Assembly: GCF_009650765.1 (NCBI RefSeq) | Contig: NZ_CP045740.1 | Span: 5,742,001 to 5,806,000, forward strand | DNA from: Streptomyces sp. SUK 48 | GTDB lineage: Bacteria; Actinomycetota; Actinomycetes; Streptomycetales; Streptomycetaceae | Direction of reading: 5' to 3' | Length of the DNA stretch: 64,000 nt | Shown: positions 32,200-41,260 of the stretch, piece after piece | Layout: the number at the start of each line of letters is the position of its first letter | Position numbering within the stretch: the first letter of the stretch is position 1 | Notes under the pieces: generated by a model | What the model was told of the DNA's origin: nothing | What the model saw: the letters and a program-made list of their open reading frames with translations, nothing else | The model's database searches: none | Translations under genes and position numbers: made by a program

Positions 32200-33513
32200 A
32201 TGCCCGAGCACGCGGCGGCACCTGCACCGCGGACGGACCAGGACGACGACCGTACGGAGAACACCACCGCGTCCCCGGCCGCCCGCCGCACCGGCCTCCT
32301 CGTCACCTTCGTCCTCGGCGGCCTCACCGCGACGCCCCCGCTCGCCATGGACATGTACCTCCCGTCGCTGCCGGAGGTCACCCGGTCCCTGCACGCGCCC
32401 GCCGCCACCGTCCAGCTCACCCTCACCGCGTGCCTGCTGGGCATGGCCCTCGGGCAGCTGGTCGTCGGCCCGATGAGCGACCGCTGGGGCCGGCGCCGCC
32501 CGCTGCTGACCGGCCTCGCCGTGAACCTCGTGGCGACCGCCCTGTGCGCCCTCGCCCCGAACGTGGAGACCCTGGTCGCCTTCCGGCTGGTCCAGGGTCT
32601 CGCGGGCGCGGCCGGCATCGTCATCGCGCGGGCCGTCGTACGCGATCTCTACGACGGTGTCGCCATGGCCCGCTTCTTCTCCACCCTGATGCTGATCTCC
32701 GGGGTCGCGCCGGTCGTGGCGCCGCTGATCGGCGGGCAGATCCTGCGGGTGACCGACTGGCGCGGGGTGTTCCTGGTGCTCACCGTGATCGGGGCGCTGC
32801 TCGGCGCGCTGGTCTGGCTGCGGCTGCCCGAGACGCTGCCGCCCGCCGAGCGCCACGGCGGGGGAGTGGGGCACGCGCTGCGTTCGATGCGGACGCTCCT
32901 CGCGGATCTGCCCTTCACCGGCTACATGCTGGCCGGCGGCTTCGCCTTCGCCGCGCTGTTCGCCTACATATCGGCCTCGCCCTTCGTGATCCAGGAGATC
33001 TACGGCGCCTCGCCGCAGACCTTCAGCCTGCTGTTCGGCCTCAACTCGGTCGGTCTGGTGGTGGCCGGGCAGATCAACGGCAAGGTGCTGGTCGGCCGGG
33101 TCAGCCTGGACAAGGTGCTGGCCGCCGGGCTCGCGGTGATCACGCTCGCGGCGACCGCGCTGCTGCTGATGTCCAGCGGCGTCTTCGGCGAGGTGGGCCT
33201 CGCGCCCATCGCCGCCGCGCTGTTCGTCCTGATGTCCGCGATGGGCCTGACCATGCCCAACGCCCAGACCCTCGCCCTGCTGCGCACCAAGCACGCCGCC
33301 GGGTCCGCGTCCGCGCTGCTCGGCACCTCCTCCTTCCTCGTCGGCGCGGTCGCCTCGCCGCTCGTCGGGATCGCCGGTGAGCACACCGCCGTCCCGATGG
33401 CCGTCGTCCAACTGGCGGCCGCACTGGTCGCGGGGGCCTGCTTCGTGGGACTGTGCCGTCCCTGGAACACGCGGGAGAACGCGCGTGCGGGGTCGGAAGG
33501 AGACGAGAGCTGA
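32200..33513 (+). CDS. MFS transporter, Bcr/CflA (DHA1) family
   Basis: This 437-residue drug exporter has 12 predicted helices. TM1 carries the family pattern ATPPLAMDMYLPSLPEV and the first loop has GPMSDRWGRRRPLL. ATG 32200 follows AGGGAGGG. A short hydrophilic N-terminus (PEHAAAPAPRTDQDDD) precedes TM1. The stop codon overlaps the CTG start of the serine hydrolase gene (CTGA), so the two genes are coupled. The linked hydrolase may act on the same compound; this is only inferred from coupling. Confidence 0.9.
   Translation: MPEHAAAPAPRTDQDDDRTENTTASPAARRTGLLVTFVLGGLTATPPLAMDMYLPSLPEVTRSLHAPAATVQLTLTACLLGMALGQLVVGPMSDRWGRRRPLLTGLAVNLVATALCALAPNVETLVAFRLVQGLAGAAGIVIARAVVRDLYDGVAMARFFSTLMLISGVAPVVAPLIGGQILRVTDWRGVFLVLTVIGALLGALVWLRLPETLPPAERHGGGVGHALRSMRTLLADLPFTGYMLAGGFAFAALFAYISASPFVIQEIYGASPQTFSLLFGLNSVGLVVAGQINGKVLVGRVSLDKVLAAGLAVITLAATALLLMSSGVFGEVGLAPIAAALFVLMSAMGLTMPNAQTLALLRTKHAAGSASALLGTSSFLVGAVASPLVGIAGEHTAVPMAVVQLAAALVAGACFVGLCRPWNTRENARAGSEGDES
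33498..33512 (+). promoter_or_regulatory. ribosome binding site selecting a CTG start
   Basis: AAGGAG (33497-33502) lies seven bases before CTG 33510, which overlaps the MFS stop as CTGA. No ATG, GTG or TTG in this frame lies near the site; the next start codon is about 80 bases on. Confidence 0.45.
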
Positions 33514-34634
33514 GCGCACCGAGACTGCGCGCCGACACCCCGCAGCGGGCCGGGCTGGACCCCGAGGCGCTCGGGCACCTGGCCGGCGAGGTGCGCGCCC
33601 TCACCGCCGGACCGCGCCCCTGGGCGGCCGGCGCGGTCGTGGTGGCCGGGCGCGGGCCCGTGATCGCCGTGGCCGAGGCGGCGGGCTGGGCCGTGCGCTA
33701 CTCCTCCTACGACCCCCGCACCGACACCGGCGTCGAGCTGCGCCCCGAGGACCGGGTGCCGGCCACCGTCCACACCCCCTTCGACCTGGCGTCCCTGACC
33801 AAGCTGTTCACCTCGGTCGCGGCGGTGCAGCAGATCGAGCGCGGCACCGTGGCCATGGACGCCCAGGTGGGCCACTACCTGCCGGAGTTCCGGACCCTGT
33901 CCCAGCACCGGGTCACGGTACGGCAGCTGCTCACCCACACCTCCGGGCTGCGCCCCGAACTCCCGCTGTACGACTGCCCGGACCGCACCGCCCGGCTGAC
34001 GATGCTGCGCACCGAGGCGCCGTCGGCCCCGCCCGGCGGCTACCGGTACTCGGACCTGAACATGCTGCTGCTCCAGTTCGTCCTGGAGCGCGTCACCGGC
34101 CGCAGCCTCGACGTCCTCGTGCGCAACGGCATCACCCGGCCGCTCGGCATGACCGCGACCGGGTTCGGGCCCTGCCCGGGGGCGGCGGCCACCGAGGACC
34201 AGTGGCGGCCGTGGGCCAAGGCCGACCGGGGGATGCTGCGGGGCGTCGTGCACGACGAGAACGCCTGGGCGCTCGGCGGTATCGCGGGGCACGCCGGGCT
34301 CTTCTCCACCGGCCGCGACCTCGCCGTCTTCTGCCGCGCCCTGCTCGCCGGCGGCTCCTACGGCCCGGCGCGCATCCTCGCCCCCGAGTTCACCGACCTC
34401 CTCCTCGCCCGGCCCGGCCTCGGCTTCGCCCTCGACCAGCCCTGGTTCATGGGCGCCCTCTGCGGCCGCGGCGCCGCGGGCCACACCGGCTTCACCGGCA
34501 CGTCCCTGGTCCTCGACCGGGCGACGGACACGTTCCTGGTCCTGCTGGCCAACACGGTGCACCCCCGCCGCCGCCCGGCGGACAGCGCACCGAGGGCGGC
34601 CCTCGCGACATGGCTGGCGCGGGCGGTGGTGTGA
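33510..34634 (+). CDS. serine hydrolase, beta-lactamase/penicillin-binding fold
   Basis: This 374-residue protein of the class C beta-lactamase/esterase superfamily has the nucleophile Ser95 and Lys98 in FDLASLTK, Tyr-x-Asn in YSDLN (about residue 187), and a third motif around GHTGF. There is no signal peptide, so it probably acts in the cytoplasm as an esterase or amidase. The start appears to be CTG 33510 (SAPRLRADTPQRAGLD). If CTG is not used, the first 25 or so residues are lost. It is coupled to the upstream Bcr/CflA pump. Confidence 0.85.
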   Translation: MSAPRLRADTPQRAGLDPEALGHLAGEVRALTAGPRPWAAGAVVVAGRGPVIAVAEAAGWAVRYSSYDPRTDTGVELRPEDRVPATVHTPFDLASLTKLFTSVAAVQQIERGTVAMDAQVGHYLPEFRTLSQHRVTVRQLLTHTSGLRPELPLYDCPDRTARLTMLRTEAPSAPPGGYRYSDLNMLLLQFVLERVTGRSLDVLVRNGITRPLGMTATGFGPCPGAAATEDQWRPWAKADRGMLRGVVHDENAWALGGIAGHAGLFSTGRDLAVFCRALLAGGSYGPARILAPEFTDLLLARPGLGFALDQPWFMGALCGRGAAGHTGFTGTSLVLDRATDTFLVLLANTVHPRRRPADSAPRAALATWLARAVV

Positions 34635-35064
34635 GGGACCGGCGGGATGGTGCGCGGGGCCGGCCGGCTTCTCGGGCTCGGTCGCATGCCGCCCGGTCGT
34701 CCACCGGGTCCGGCCGTGGACGGGTCCGGGCCGTCGACCGGGTCCGGCCGCACGTCCCGACGGCCCGCCCGCCGCGCCGGAGGGCCGACCGGGCCCGCCC
34801 GGCCGGCCCGCACGACGGGTCCGCTCGCTCGCCGGATCCGGCCCGCATGCCGGCTCCCCCCGCTCACCGGGGCCACCCGCACGTGGAGCCCGCGCCCGCC
34901 GGGGACGACGATCGGGACGTGGTCGGCGCGGGCGGTGGGGTGAGGGGCGCGGGCGAGGCCGGTCCGGGAGACGGGGGATGCCGGTCCAGGTGCCGGGTGA
35001 TGCCGGTCCGGGAGACGAGGGTCGGCCGGTCCGGCGTGTTCGCCGTGCGCCATAGAATCTCCAG
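34635..35064. other. 430-base intergenic region with GC-rich repeats
   Basis: No credible gene is seen here. It has several copies of CCGGGTCCGGCCG-like units near 34700-34760 and GATGCCGGTCC repeats near 34980-35010. A stretch near 34920-34945 (GGCGCGGGCGGTGGGGTGAG) closely resembles the end of the serine hydrolase gene near 34615, as if the 3' end had been partly duplicated. The promoter of the Rsm22 gene should lie at the right end. Confidence 0.55.
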
Positions 35065-36057
35065 GTGACCGCCCCCGTACCACCGGCCGACATCCTCCGC
35101 CGGAGCCTCGCCGAGATGCTCGACGGACTGCCGCCCAGTCAGGCCGCCGGCGCCGTCGAACGGCTCATCGCCACCTATCGCGGCGACACCCCGACCCACG
35201 CGCCGATCCTCCGCGACCGCGCCGATGTGGCCGCCTACGCCGCGTACCGGATGCCGGCCACCTTCGAGGCCGTGCGCGCGGCGCTGGGGGCGTTCGCCGA
35301 CGCCGTTCCCGGGTGGGTCCCCGGCAGCCATGTGGACGTCGGCGGCGGTACCGGCGCCGCGACCTGGGCGGTCAGCGACACCTGGGCCGGCGCCCGCCCG
35401 GTGACCGTCCTCGACTGGGCCGAGCCCGCGCTCGCCCTCGGCCGGGACCTGGCCGCCGCCAACCCGGACCTGGCCGGCGCCCGCTGGCAGCGCGCCCGCA
35501 TCGGCTCCGCGCTCGACCTGCCGCCCGCCGACCTGCTCACGGTGTCGTACGTCCTCAACGAGCTGGCCGAGTCCGACCGCACCGCGCTCGTCGACGCCGC
35601 CGCGGCCGCCGCGGGGAGCGTGCTGATCGTGGAGGCCGGGACGCCCGCCGGGTACGCCCGGGTCATCGAGGCCCGCGACCGGCTGATCCGCGCCGGGTTC
35701 CGGGTCGCCGCGCCCTGCCCGCACAGCGCCGCCTGCCCGATCGTCCCCGGCACCGACTGGTGCCACTTCTCCGCCCGCGTCCCCCGCTCCTCCCTGCACC
35801 GCAGGGTCAAGGGCGGCTCCCTGGCCTACGAGGACGAGAAGTTCTCCTACGTCGCCGCCACCCGGCTGCCCGCCGAGCCCGCCCCCGCCCGCGTCGTACG
35901 CCGCCCCCAGATCCGCAAGGGGCAGGTCCTGCTGGACCTGTGCGAGGCGGACGAGCAGCTGCGCCGTACGACGGTCACCAAACGCCACGGCGACCTGTAC
36001 AAGGCGGCCCGCGACACGGACTGGGGCGCCGCCTGGCCACCGGAACCGTCGATGTGA
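35065..36057 (+). CDS. Rsm22-like small ribosomal subunit methyltransferase
   Basis: This 330-residue SAM-dependent methyltransferase homologue of the mitochondrial rRNA protein Rsm22 has the SAM-binding loop HVDVGGGTGAATWA (about residues 88-101). A cysteine cluster follows, CPHSAACPIV with DWCHFSARVPRS, and then SLAYEDEKFSYVAATR, a block specific to this family and probably metal-binding. It is expected to act on the ribosomal small subunit. GTG 35065 is the only start giving the full N-terminus. It stands alone. Confidence 0.9.
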   Translation: MTAPVPPADILRRSLAEMLDGLPPSQAAGAVERLIATYRGDTPTHAPILRDRADVAAYAAYRMPATFEAVRAALGAFADAVPGWVPGSHVDVGGGTGAATWAVSDTWAGARPVTVLDWAEPALALGRDLAAANPDLAGARWQRARIGSALDLPPADLLTVSYVLNELAESDRTALVDAAAAAAGSVLIVEAGTPAGYARVIEARDRLIRAGFRVAAPCPHSAACPIVPGTDWCHFSARVPRSSLHRRVKGGSLAYEDEKFSYVAATRLPAEPAPARVVRRPQIRKGQVLLDLCEADEQLRRTTVTKRHGDLYKAARDTDWGAAWPPEPSM

Positions 36058-36174
36058 GGTACGTCTCGCCGCGTCTCGTCCGATTTCCCCCCGTATCCAC
36101 CTGCCGCCCCCCGAAGCGCACGAAGGTGGGACCATGAGGCATGCTGTCCGCACACCAGCGAGGCGAGGGGATTG

Positions 36175-36918
36175 ATGAGCGCGACGTTCGGCGGCCGCAG
36201 CGGCCGCCAGGGCAAACTCTCCCAGTGGCTGCGTGGCCGCCGCCCCAAGGAGGACGTCGCCGACGACGGCGGCCGTGAGGCCCTGCTGCTCGCCGCCGCG
36301 GAGGCGGGACTGCCGCTCGCGCCCGCCGCGTATCCGGCGCCCGGCTACCGGTGTTCCTGCGACCGGGTGGGCTGTCCCACCCCGGCCCGGCACCCCGTGT
36401 CGTTCGCCTGGCAGACGCAGTCCACGATCGACCGCCCGCAGATCGAGCGCTGGGCCCGCGACCAGCCGCAGGCCAACTTCGTCACCGCGACCGGCATGGT
36501 CCACGACGTCCTGGACGTGCCCCTGGAGGCCGGGCGGGCGGCGCTGGAGCGGCTGCTCGCCCAGGGCGTCGAGGTGGGGCCGGTCGCCGAGAGCGACGAC
36601 GGCCGGATGCTGTTCTTCACCCTCACCCGGGGCACCCCCGAGGACGAGGACGAGTGGTGGCCCTGCGAGCTGGACTGCCACCCCGAGACGATGGCCGAGC
36701 ACCCCGGACTGCGCTGGCACTGCCGGGGCTCCTACGTCCTCGTCCCCCCGGCCCGCCTGCCCGGCGACGACGGCCGACAGGTCCGCTGGCTGCGCGGCCC
36801 GGAGCATCCGCTGCCCGAGCCCCTGACCCTGCTGGAGTCCCTCACCGACGCCTGCGCCCGGCACGCCGCCGGGGAGCCCGCCGCCGACCTGGACCGGCCC
36901 TGGCCGCTGCGCCACTGA
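36175..36918 (+). CDS. bifunctional DNA primase/polymerase N-terminal (Prim-Pol) domain protein
   Basis: This 247-residue protein resembles the Prim-Pol N-terminal domain found singly in many Streptomyces: ALLLAAAEAGLPLAP at the start, YRCSCDRVGCPTPARHPVSFAW with cysteines and a His, RPQIERWARDQPQANFVTATG, and a late WHCRGSYVLVPPARL. The usual acidic catalytic pair is not obvious (DVLDVPLE stands where DVD-type residues occur), so polymerase activity is doubtful. ATG 36175 follows GAGGGGA; TTG 36172 is a possible alternative. The end is 24 bases from the convergent lipoprotein gene. Confidence 0.82.
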   Translation: MSATFGGRSGRQGKLSQWLRGRRPKEDVADDGGREALLLAAAEAGLPLAPAAYPAPGYRCSCDRVGCPTPARHPVSFAWQTQSTIDRPQIERWARDQPQANFVTATGMVHDVLDVPLEAGRAALERLLAQGVEVGPVAESDDGRMLFFTLTRGTPEDEDEWWPCELDCHPETMAEHPGLRWHCRGSYVLVPPARLPGDDGRQVRWLRGPEHPLPEPLTLLESLTDACARHAAGEPAADLDRPWPLRH

Positions 36919-36942
36919 CCCCTGGGGGGCGGCCCCGAGGGG

Positions 36943-37935
36943 CTACTCGCCCTTCGCCCCCGTCACCCCGGTCACCTTCGCCACGATCGACACCGGCCCC
37001 CGGCCCGCCGGGTCCAGCGCGGCCTGCCCGGCCACCGACTCCAGGGTGAGGGACTGGTGGATCTCGCCCGTCGTCAGGGCCTGTACGGCCTTGCCGGGCG
37101 AAGGCACCGAGGTGTTCGCGGCGGCGGTCTCCTTCTCGTAGTGGTGCGTGCTGAAGAAGACCAGCGCACCGCCGTCCGCCGTGCGCAGCGCCAGCGGGGC
37201 GTGGTCGCCCCGGGTCAGCGGCTGGTCGATGTACTGGCGCACCAGACCCGGCTTGCGGGCCTGCGTCCGGCGATAGGCGCGCAACTCGCTCGTGTTCGGC
37301 CCGTCGGCGAACGTCCTGCCGCCCTTTTTCAGGTAGTCGGCGTACGAGCGGCTCACATCCTCGGGCGCCACCGCCAGTCGCGCCGAGGACGCCGGGACCG
37401 CCTCGGCCCAGCCGTCCTTGTCCTTGGCGAACTCCGGCACGGCACCCGGCGCCGCCAGCGTCAGATACGCCACCCGCCACCGCTCGCCCAGATCCGCCCG
37501 GGTGAACACCAGCAACCAGCGGTAGTTCCCGCCCTTGTTGCCCCGCGCGTCGGCGAGGAACCAGCGGGGCCAGCCCGCCTTCTTCGGGATCGTGATCTTC
37601 ACGTCCGACAGTTTCAGCGGCACGTGACCGGCGTTGCCGGACGGGCTGTTGACGTGCCCCGCCCTCAGCCGGGCGGCGTCGATGTCGGCGAGCGGCCCGG
37701 TGACATAGGGCGCGTCGAGCGAACTGTCGTACGCCTGGTCGGCCTTGTTGTACGCGTCGGTGAAAGCGGCCACCGCCTTCGCGGCCCCGGCCCGGGTGGC
37801 GCCGGGCAGCACCTCGCGCTCCCCGTGCACCACCACGCAGCCGCTCGCCGTGAAAGCCAAGGCGGTCAGCGTGGCCGCTGTCAGTGCGTTCCGGTCACGC
37901 CGGCGAAGCCGTCGAGGGCTGCGTTCCCTGGTCAT
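36943..37935 (-). CDS. putative lipoprotein attached to the efe operon
   Basis: This 330-residue exported protein has a basic N-terminus (TRERSPRRLRRRDRN), a hydrophobic segment and a lipobox (TASGC, Cys about residue 33). The mature part has no named domain that I recognise but resembles Streptomyces cell-wall-associated lipoproteins, with a first domain around DAYNKADQAYDSSLDAPYVTG. Its start lies 41 bases inside the end of efeU, so it is translationally linked to the iron-uptake operon. That link suggests a surface role in ferric or ferrous iron import, though it could be accidental. Confidence 0.75.
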   Translation of the reverse strand: MTRERSPRRLRRRDRNALTAATLTALAFTASGCVVVHGEREVLPGATRAGAAKAVAAFTDAYNKADQAYDSSLDAPYVTGPLADIDAARLRAGHVNSPSGNAGHVPLKLSDVKITIPKKAGWPRWFLADARGNKGGNYRWLLVFTRADLGERWRVAYLTLAAPGAVPEFAKDKDGWAEAVPASSARLAVAPEDVSRSYADYLKKGGRTFADGPNTSELRAYRRTQARKPGLVRQYIDQPLTRGDHAPLALRTADGGALVFFSTHHYEKETAAANTSVPSPGKAVQALTTGEIHQSLTLESVAGQAALDPAGRGPVSIVAKVTGVTGAKGE

Positions 37936-38767
37936 CGGGTTCCTTCACCTTCCCCTTCCCGGAGGCGAACCCTACCGGGGCGAGGAACACCGTGAGCACC
38001 GGGACCAAGTACAGCGCCCAGACCGTGACCTGGACGACCGTCGGGTCCGGCTGGAAGTTGAACACGCCCTTCAGGAGCGTGCCGTACCAGCTGTCCGGCT
38101 CCACGGTGTCGCTGATGTCGAAGGCCAGGTGGGTGAGGCCGGGAATCCAGCCGGCCTCCTGGAGGTCGTGGAAGCCGTACGCCAGCACGCCCGCCGCGAC
38201 CACGACCAGCATGCCGCCGGTCCAGGTGAAGAACTTCGCCAGGTTGATGCGCAGCGCGCCCCGGTAGAAGAGCCAGCCCAGCACCACCGCCGTGGCGAGG
38301 CCGAGGGCGACGCCGATCAGCGGGCGCGGGGTGCCGTCCCCGGCCGCGTGCACCGAGGCCCACACGAACAGGGCGGTCTCCAGGCCCTCCCGGCCGACCG
38401 CGAGGAACGCCGTGGCGACCAGCGCGCCGGTGCCCATCGCGAGGGCCGCGTCCAGCTTGCCGTGCAGCTCCGACCGCAGGTGCCGGGCGGTGCGCCGCAT
38501 CCAGAACACCATCCAGGTCACCAGGCCCACCGCGAGGATCGACAGCGAGCCGCCGAGCGCCTCCTGCGCCTGGAACGTCATCTCCTGGGAGCCGAACTCG
38601 AGGGCGCAGCCGAAGCCGAGGGCCAGCGCGATCGCGACGGCGATGCCGGTCCAGATGGGCCGCAGGGCGTCCCGGCGGCCGGTCTTGACCAGGTACGCGA
38701 TCAGGATGCAGACGACGAGCGACGCCTCCAGACCCTCCCGCAGGCCGATCAGGTAGTTGGAGAACAC
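37895..38767 (-). CDS. efeU: EfeU/FTR1-type iron permease
   Basis: This 290-residue oxidase-dependent Fe transporter has seven predicted helices and two REGLE motifs (Arg10-Glu14 and Arg126-Glu130), which bind iron in the FTR1 family. The GTG start at 38767 gives the family N-terminus FSNYLIGLREGLEASLV. It follows efeB by three bases and overlaps the lipoprotein gene, so the order is efeO-efeB-efeU-lipoprotein. Together with EfeO and EfeB it imports iron across the membrane. Confidence 0.95.
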   Translation of the reverse strand: MFSNYLIGLREGLEASLVVCILIAYLVKTGRRDALRPIWTGIAVAIALALGFGCALEFGSQEMTFQAQEALGGSLSILAVGLVTWMVFWMRRTARHLRSELHGKLDAALAMGTGALVATAFLAVGREGLETALFVWASVHAAGDGTPRPLIGVALGLATAVVLGWLFYRGALRINLAKFFTWTGGMLVVVAAGVLAYGFHDLQEAGWIPGLTHLAFDISDTVEPDSWYGTLLKGVFNFQPDPTVVQVTVWALYLVPVLTVFLAPVGFASGKGKVKEPDDQGTQPSTASPA

Positions 38768-38770
38768 GGG

Positions 38771-40018
38771 CTACGCCTCCTTCGAGAACAGTGAACGGCC
38801 CCACCAGTCGGCGGCGTCCCGCACGCCCGGCGGGACGGCGAAGACCGCGGAACCCACGTGCTGGATGTACTCGTTGAGCGCGTCGTGCGCCGACAGCCTC
38901 CGCTGGAGCGGGATGAAGCCCCGGCGCACATCGCGCTGGTAGGCCAGGAAGAACAGGCCCGCGTCCAGCCGGCCGAGGCCGTCGGTGCCGTCGGTGAAGG
39001 AGTAGCCGCGGCGCAGGATGGTGATCCCGGAGTTCGCGTCCGGGTGCGCGAGCCGCACGTGCGCGGTGGGCTTCATCGCCTTCAGGAACGGCGCGTCGTG
39101 CTCGCCCGCCCTGCCCACCGGCGCGCCCTCGCGCTTGTCCCGCCCGAACACGTCCTCCTGCTCCTGGAGCGAGGTACGGTCCCAGGTCTCGATGTTCATC
39201 CGGATGCGCCGGGCGACCAGGTACGAGCCGCCGCTCATCCAGTGCGGTCCGTCACCGTCGCCGACCCACACGTGCTTCTCCAGCCGGTCGGTCTCGGTGC
39301 CCGCGATGTTGCGGGTGCCGTCCTTGAAGCCGAACAGGTTGCGCGGGGTCTGCGCATCCGGTGTGGTGGAGGAGGTCTTGCCGAAGCCGAGCTGGGACCA
39401 GCGCACGGCGACCTTGCCGAAGCCGATGCGGGCGAGGTTGCGGATCGCGTGCACGGCGACCTGGGGGTCGTCCGCGCACGCCTGGACGCACAGATCGCCG
39501 CCGGTGCGGGTCTTCTCCAGGTTGTCCCCGGGGAACTCGGGCAGGTCGACGAGGGCTTCGGGCCGCTTGCCGCGCAGCCCGAACCGGTCGAAGAGGGAGG
39601 GGCCGAAGCCGATGGTCAGGGTCAGCCGGCACGGGGTGAGGCCCAGCGCCTCGCCGGTGTCGTCCGGCGGGGCCTCGGGGAGCCCGCCGTAGGCGCCCTC
39701 GCCGACGGCCCTGCCCGCGGTCATCCGCCGGGCCGCGGCCGTCCAGTCCTTCAGCAGCTGGACGAACTCCTCGCGGTCGTCGGTCTTCACGTCGAACGCG
39801 GCGAAGTGCAGCCGGTCCTGCACGGGCGTCGCGATGCCCGCCTGGTGGGCGCCGTGGAACTCCACCGCGCCCTCGGCCCCGGCCGCGTCCGCCGCACCGG
39901 AGCCCGCGTTCGTCAGCGCCACCGCGCCCCCGGCCGCCACGGCCCCGAGCGCGATCCCGGCCCCGCCCCAGCCGATCAGCGCGCGGCGCGAGGGACGGCT
40001 CTGCTCAACTTCCGTCAT
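38771..40018 (-). CDS. efeB: EfeB deferrochelatase/DyP-type peroxidase
   Basis: This 415-residue Tat-exported heme peroxidase has a signal with RPSRRALIGWGGAGIALG. The mature enzyme has the DyP hallmark GFKDGTRN (about residues 228-235), the proximal His in TAHVRLAHPD, and a late Arg in FLAYQRDVRRGF. EfeB oxidises ferrous iron or extracts iron from heme for the EfeU channel. The latter role is notable next to heme-uptake genes. It lies 15 bases after efeO and three before efeU. Confidence 0.95.
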   Translation of the reverse strand: MTEVEQSRPSRRALIGWGGAGIALGAVAAGGAVALTNAGSGAADAAGAEGAVEFHGAHQAGIATPVQDRLHFAAFDVKTDDREEFVQLLKDWTAAARRMTAGRAVGEGAYGGLPEAPPDDTGEALGLTPCRLTLTIGFGPSLFDRFGLRGKRPEALVDLPEFPGDNLEKTRTGGDLCVQACADDPQVAVHAIRNLARIGFGKVAVRWSQLGFGKTSSTTPDAQTPRNLFGFKDGTRNIAGTETDRLEKHVWVGDGDGPHWMSGGSYLVARRIRMNIETWDRTSLQEQEDVFGRDKREGAPVGRAGEHDAPFLKAMKPTAHVRLAHPDANSGITILRRGYSFTDGTDGLGRLDAGLFFLAYQRDVRRGFIPLQRRLSAHDALNEYIQHVGSAVFAVPPGVRDAADWWGRSLFSKEA

Positions 40019-40033
40019 CTGCCCGGACCCTGC

Positions 40034-41170
40034 TTACTTCACGACCGCGGCGGCGAGCTTCGACAGCGGCTCGGCGAGCGCGTTCACCGCGTCCGACAGC
40101 TCCTTGCGCTGGGTCTCGGTGACCTTGTCGTAGGAGACGAAGTCGTACGAGGACGTGTCCGAGCGGTAGCCGTCCAGCACCTTGTCCAGCGCGGCGAACT
40201 GCTTGTCCAGCTCCTTGACGAGCTTCGGGTCGTTCTTCACGGCGACCGGCTTCAGCAGCTCGTACGACTTCTGCGCGCCCTCGACGTTGCCCTTGAAGTC
40301 GGCGAGGTCGGTGTGCGAGTAGCGGTCCTCCTCGCCGGTGACCTTGCCGGTGGCGACCTCGTCCAGCAGCTCCTTGGCGCCGTTGGCCATGGAGGTCGGG
40401 GTGATCTCGGCCTGGCCGACCCGGTGCTGCCAGTCCTTGAGGTCGCTCACCAGCTGAAGGGCGAGGGTCTTCTCCTCGGCGCCGATCTTCTTGTCGGCCC
40501 ACAGGGCCTTCTCGAGCCGGTGCCAGCCGGTCCACTTCTGGCCCTTCTCCAGGCCGTCGGCGCGGGTGTCGGTCTTCGGGTCGATGTCACCGAAGGACTC
40601 CGCGACCGGCTCGGTGCGCTCCCAGCCCAGGCGCGAGGGGGCGTACGCCTTCTTGGCTGCGTCGAGGTCGCCCGCCTTGATCGCGTCGGCGAACTTCTGG
40701 GCGAGCGGCACGGTGGCGTCGGCCTGGTCCTGCGCGTACTGCCGGTACCCGGCGACCGCCTGGTCCAGCTTCGGGTCCCGCTTCGCCGACGCCGAGCCAC
40801 CGGTGACGGTGAGCTTCTGCCGGACGCCGTGGCCCTTCATGCCGGGGCGGCAGGCTATCTCGTACGACCCCGCCTTCACCTCGGCGGTCAGCGTGTACTT
40901 GGTGCCCGGGCCGATGTTCTCCTTCTCCGAGACGATCCGGTCGTCCGGGAAGAGGATCTCCACCTCGGTGGCCCGGGAGCCCTTGTTCTCTATCTTCAGG
41001 GTGACCTGGCCGGCCGGGACCGAGGCGGCGGAGGTGTCGCAGGCCGAGTCCGCGGCGGTGACCTGGATGGCGTCGCCGTCCTTGGCCTCGCTCTTGGCGG
41101 TGCAGGCCGAAAGGGCGGTCAGTGCGGCCGCGGTGACGGCGGCGATGACGGTCGGACGGACGGCACGCAT
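40034..41170 (-). CDS. efeO: EfeO iron-binding lipoprotein (cupredoxin + M75 imelysin-like)
   Basis: This 378-residue periplasmic-face iron carrier begins with a signal peptide and lipobox (LSAC, Cys23). An N-terminal cupredoxin-like domain follows (about 35-120; ACRPGMKGHGV holds candidate ligands), then a C-terminal M75 domain (about 135-375) with the metal motif HxxE in WHRLEK. It is the first gene of the efe set and lies 90 bases from hmuV on the same strand. A degenerate iron box at 41212 precedes it. Confidence 0.94.
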   Translation of the reverse strand: MRAVRPTVIAAVTAAALTALSACTAKSEAKDGDAIQVTAADSACDTSAASVPAGQVTLKIENKGSRATEVEILFPDDRIVSEKENIGPGTKYTLTAEVKAGSYEIACRPGMKGHGVRQKLTVTGGSASAKRDPKLDQAVAGYRQYAQDQADATVPLAQKFADAIKAGDLDAAKKAYAPSRLGWERTEPVAESFGDIDPKTDTRADGLEKGQKWTGWHRLEKALWADKKIGAEEKTLALQLVSDLKDWQHRVGQAEITPTSMANGAKELLDEVATGKVTGEEDRYSHTDLADFKGNVEGAQKSYELLKPVAVKNDPKLVKELDKQFAALDKVLDGYRSDTSSYDFVSYDKVTETQRKELSDAVNALAEPLSKLAAAVVK

Positions 41171-41211
41171 GCGGACTCCCTGGCGATCCAGTGTGGTGAG
41201 GCTGCCCTAAC

Positions 41212-41230
41212 TTACCTGAGCCTTACCCTC
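41212..41230. promoter_or_regulatory. degenerate iron box upstream of efeO
   Basis: TTACCTGAGCCTTACCCTC matches the heme oxygenase box (TTAGGTAAGCCTTACCTTA, read on the other strand) at 14 of 19 positions and lies 42 bases before the efeO start. It is the expected type and place for DmdR/IdeR control but is weaker than the other two boxes. Confidence 0.5.
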
Positions 41231-41260
41231 CTCCTACCCTCGGGCGACGTGATCCGGCTC

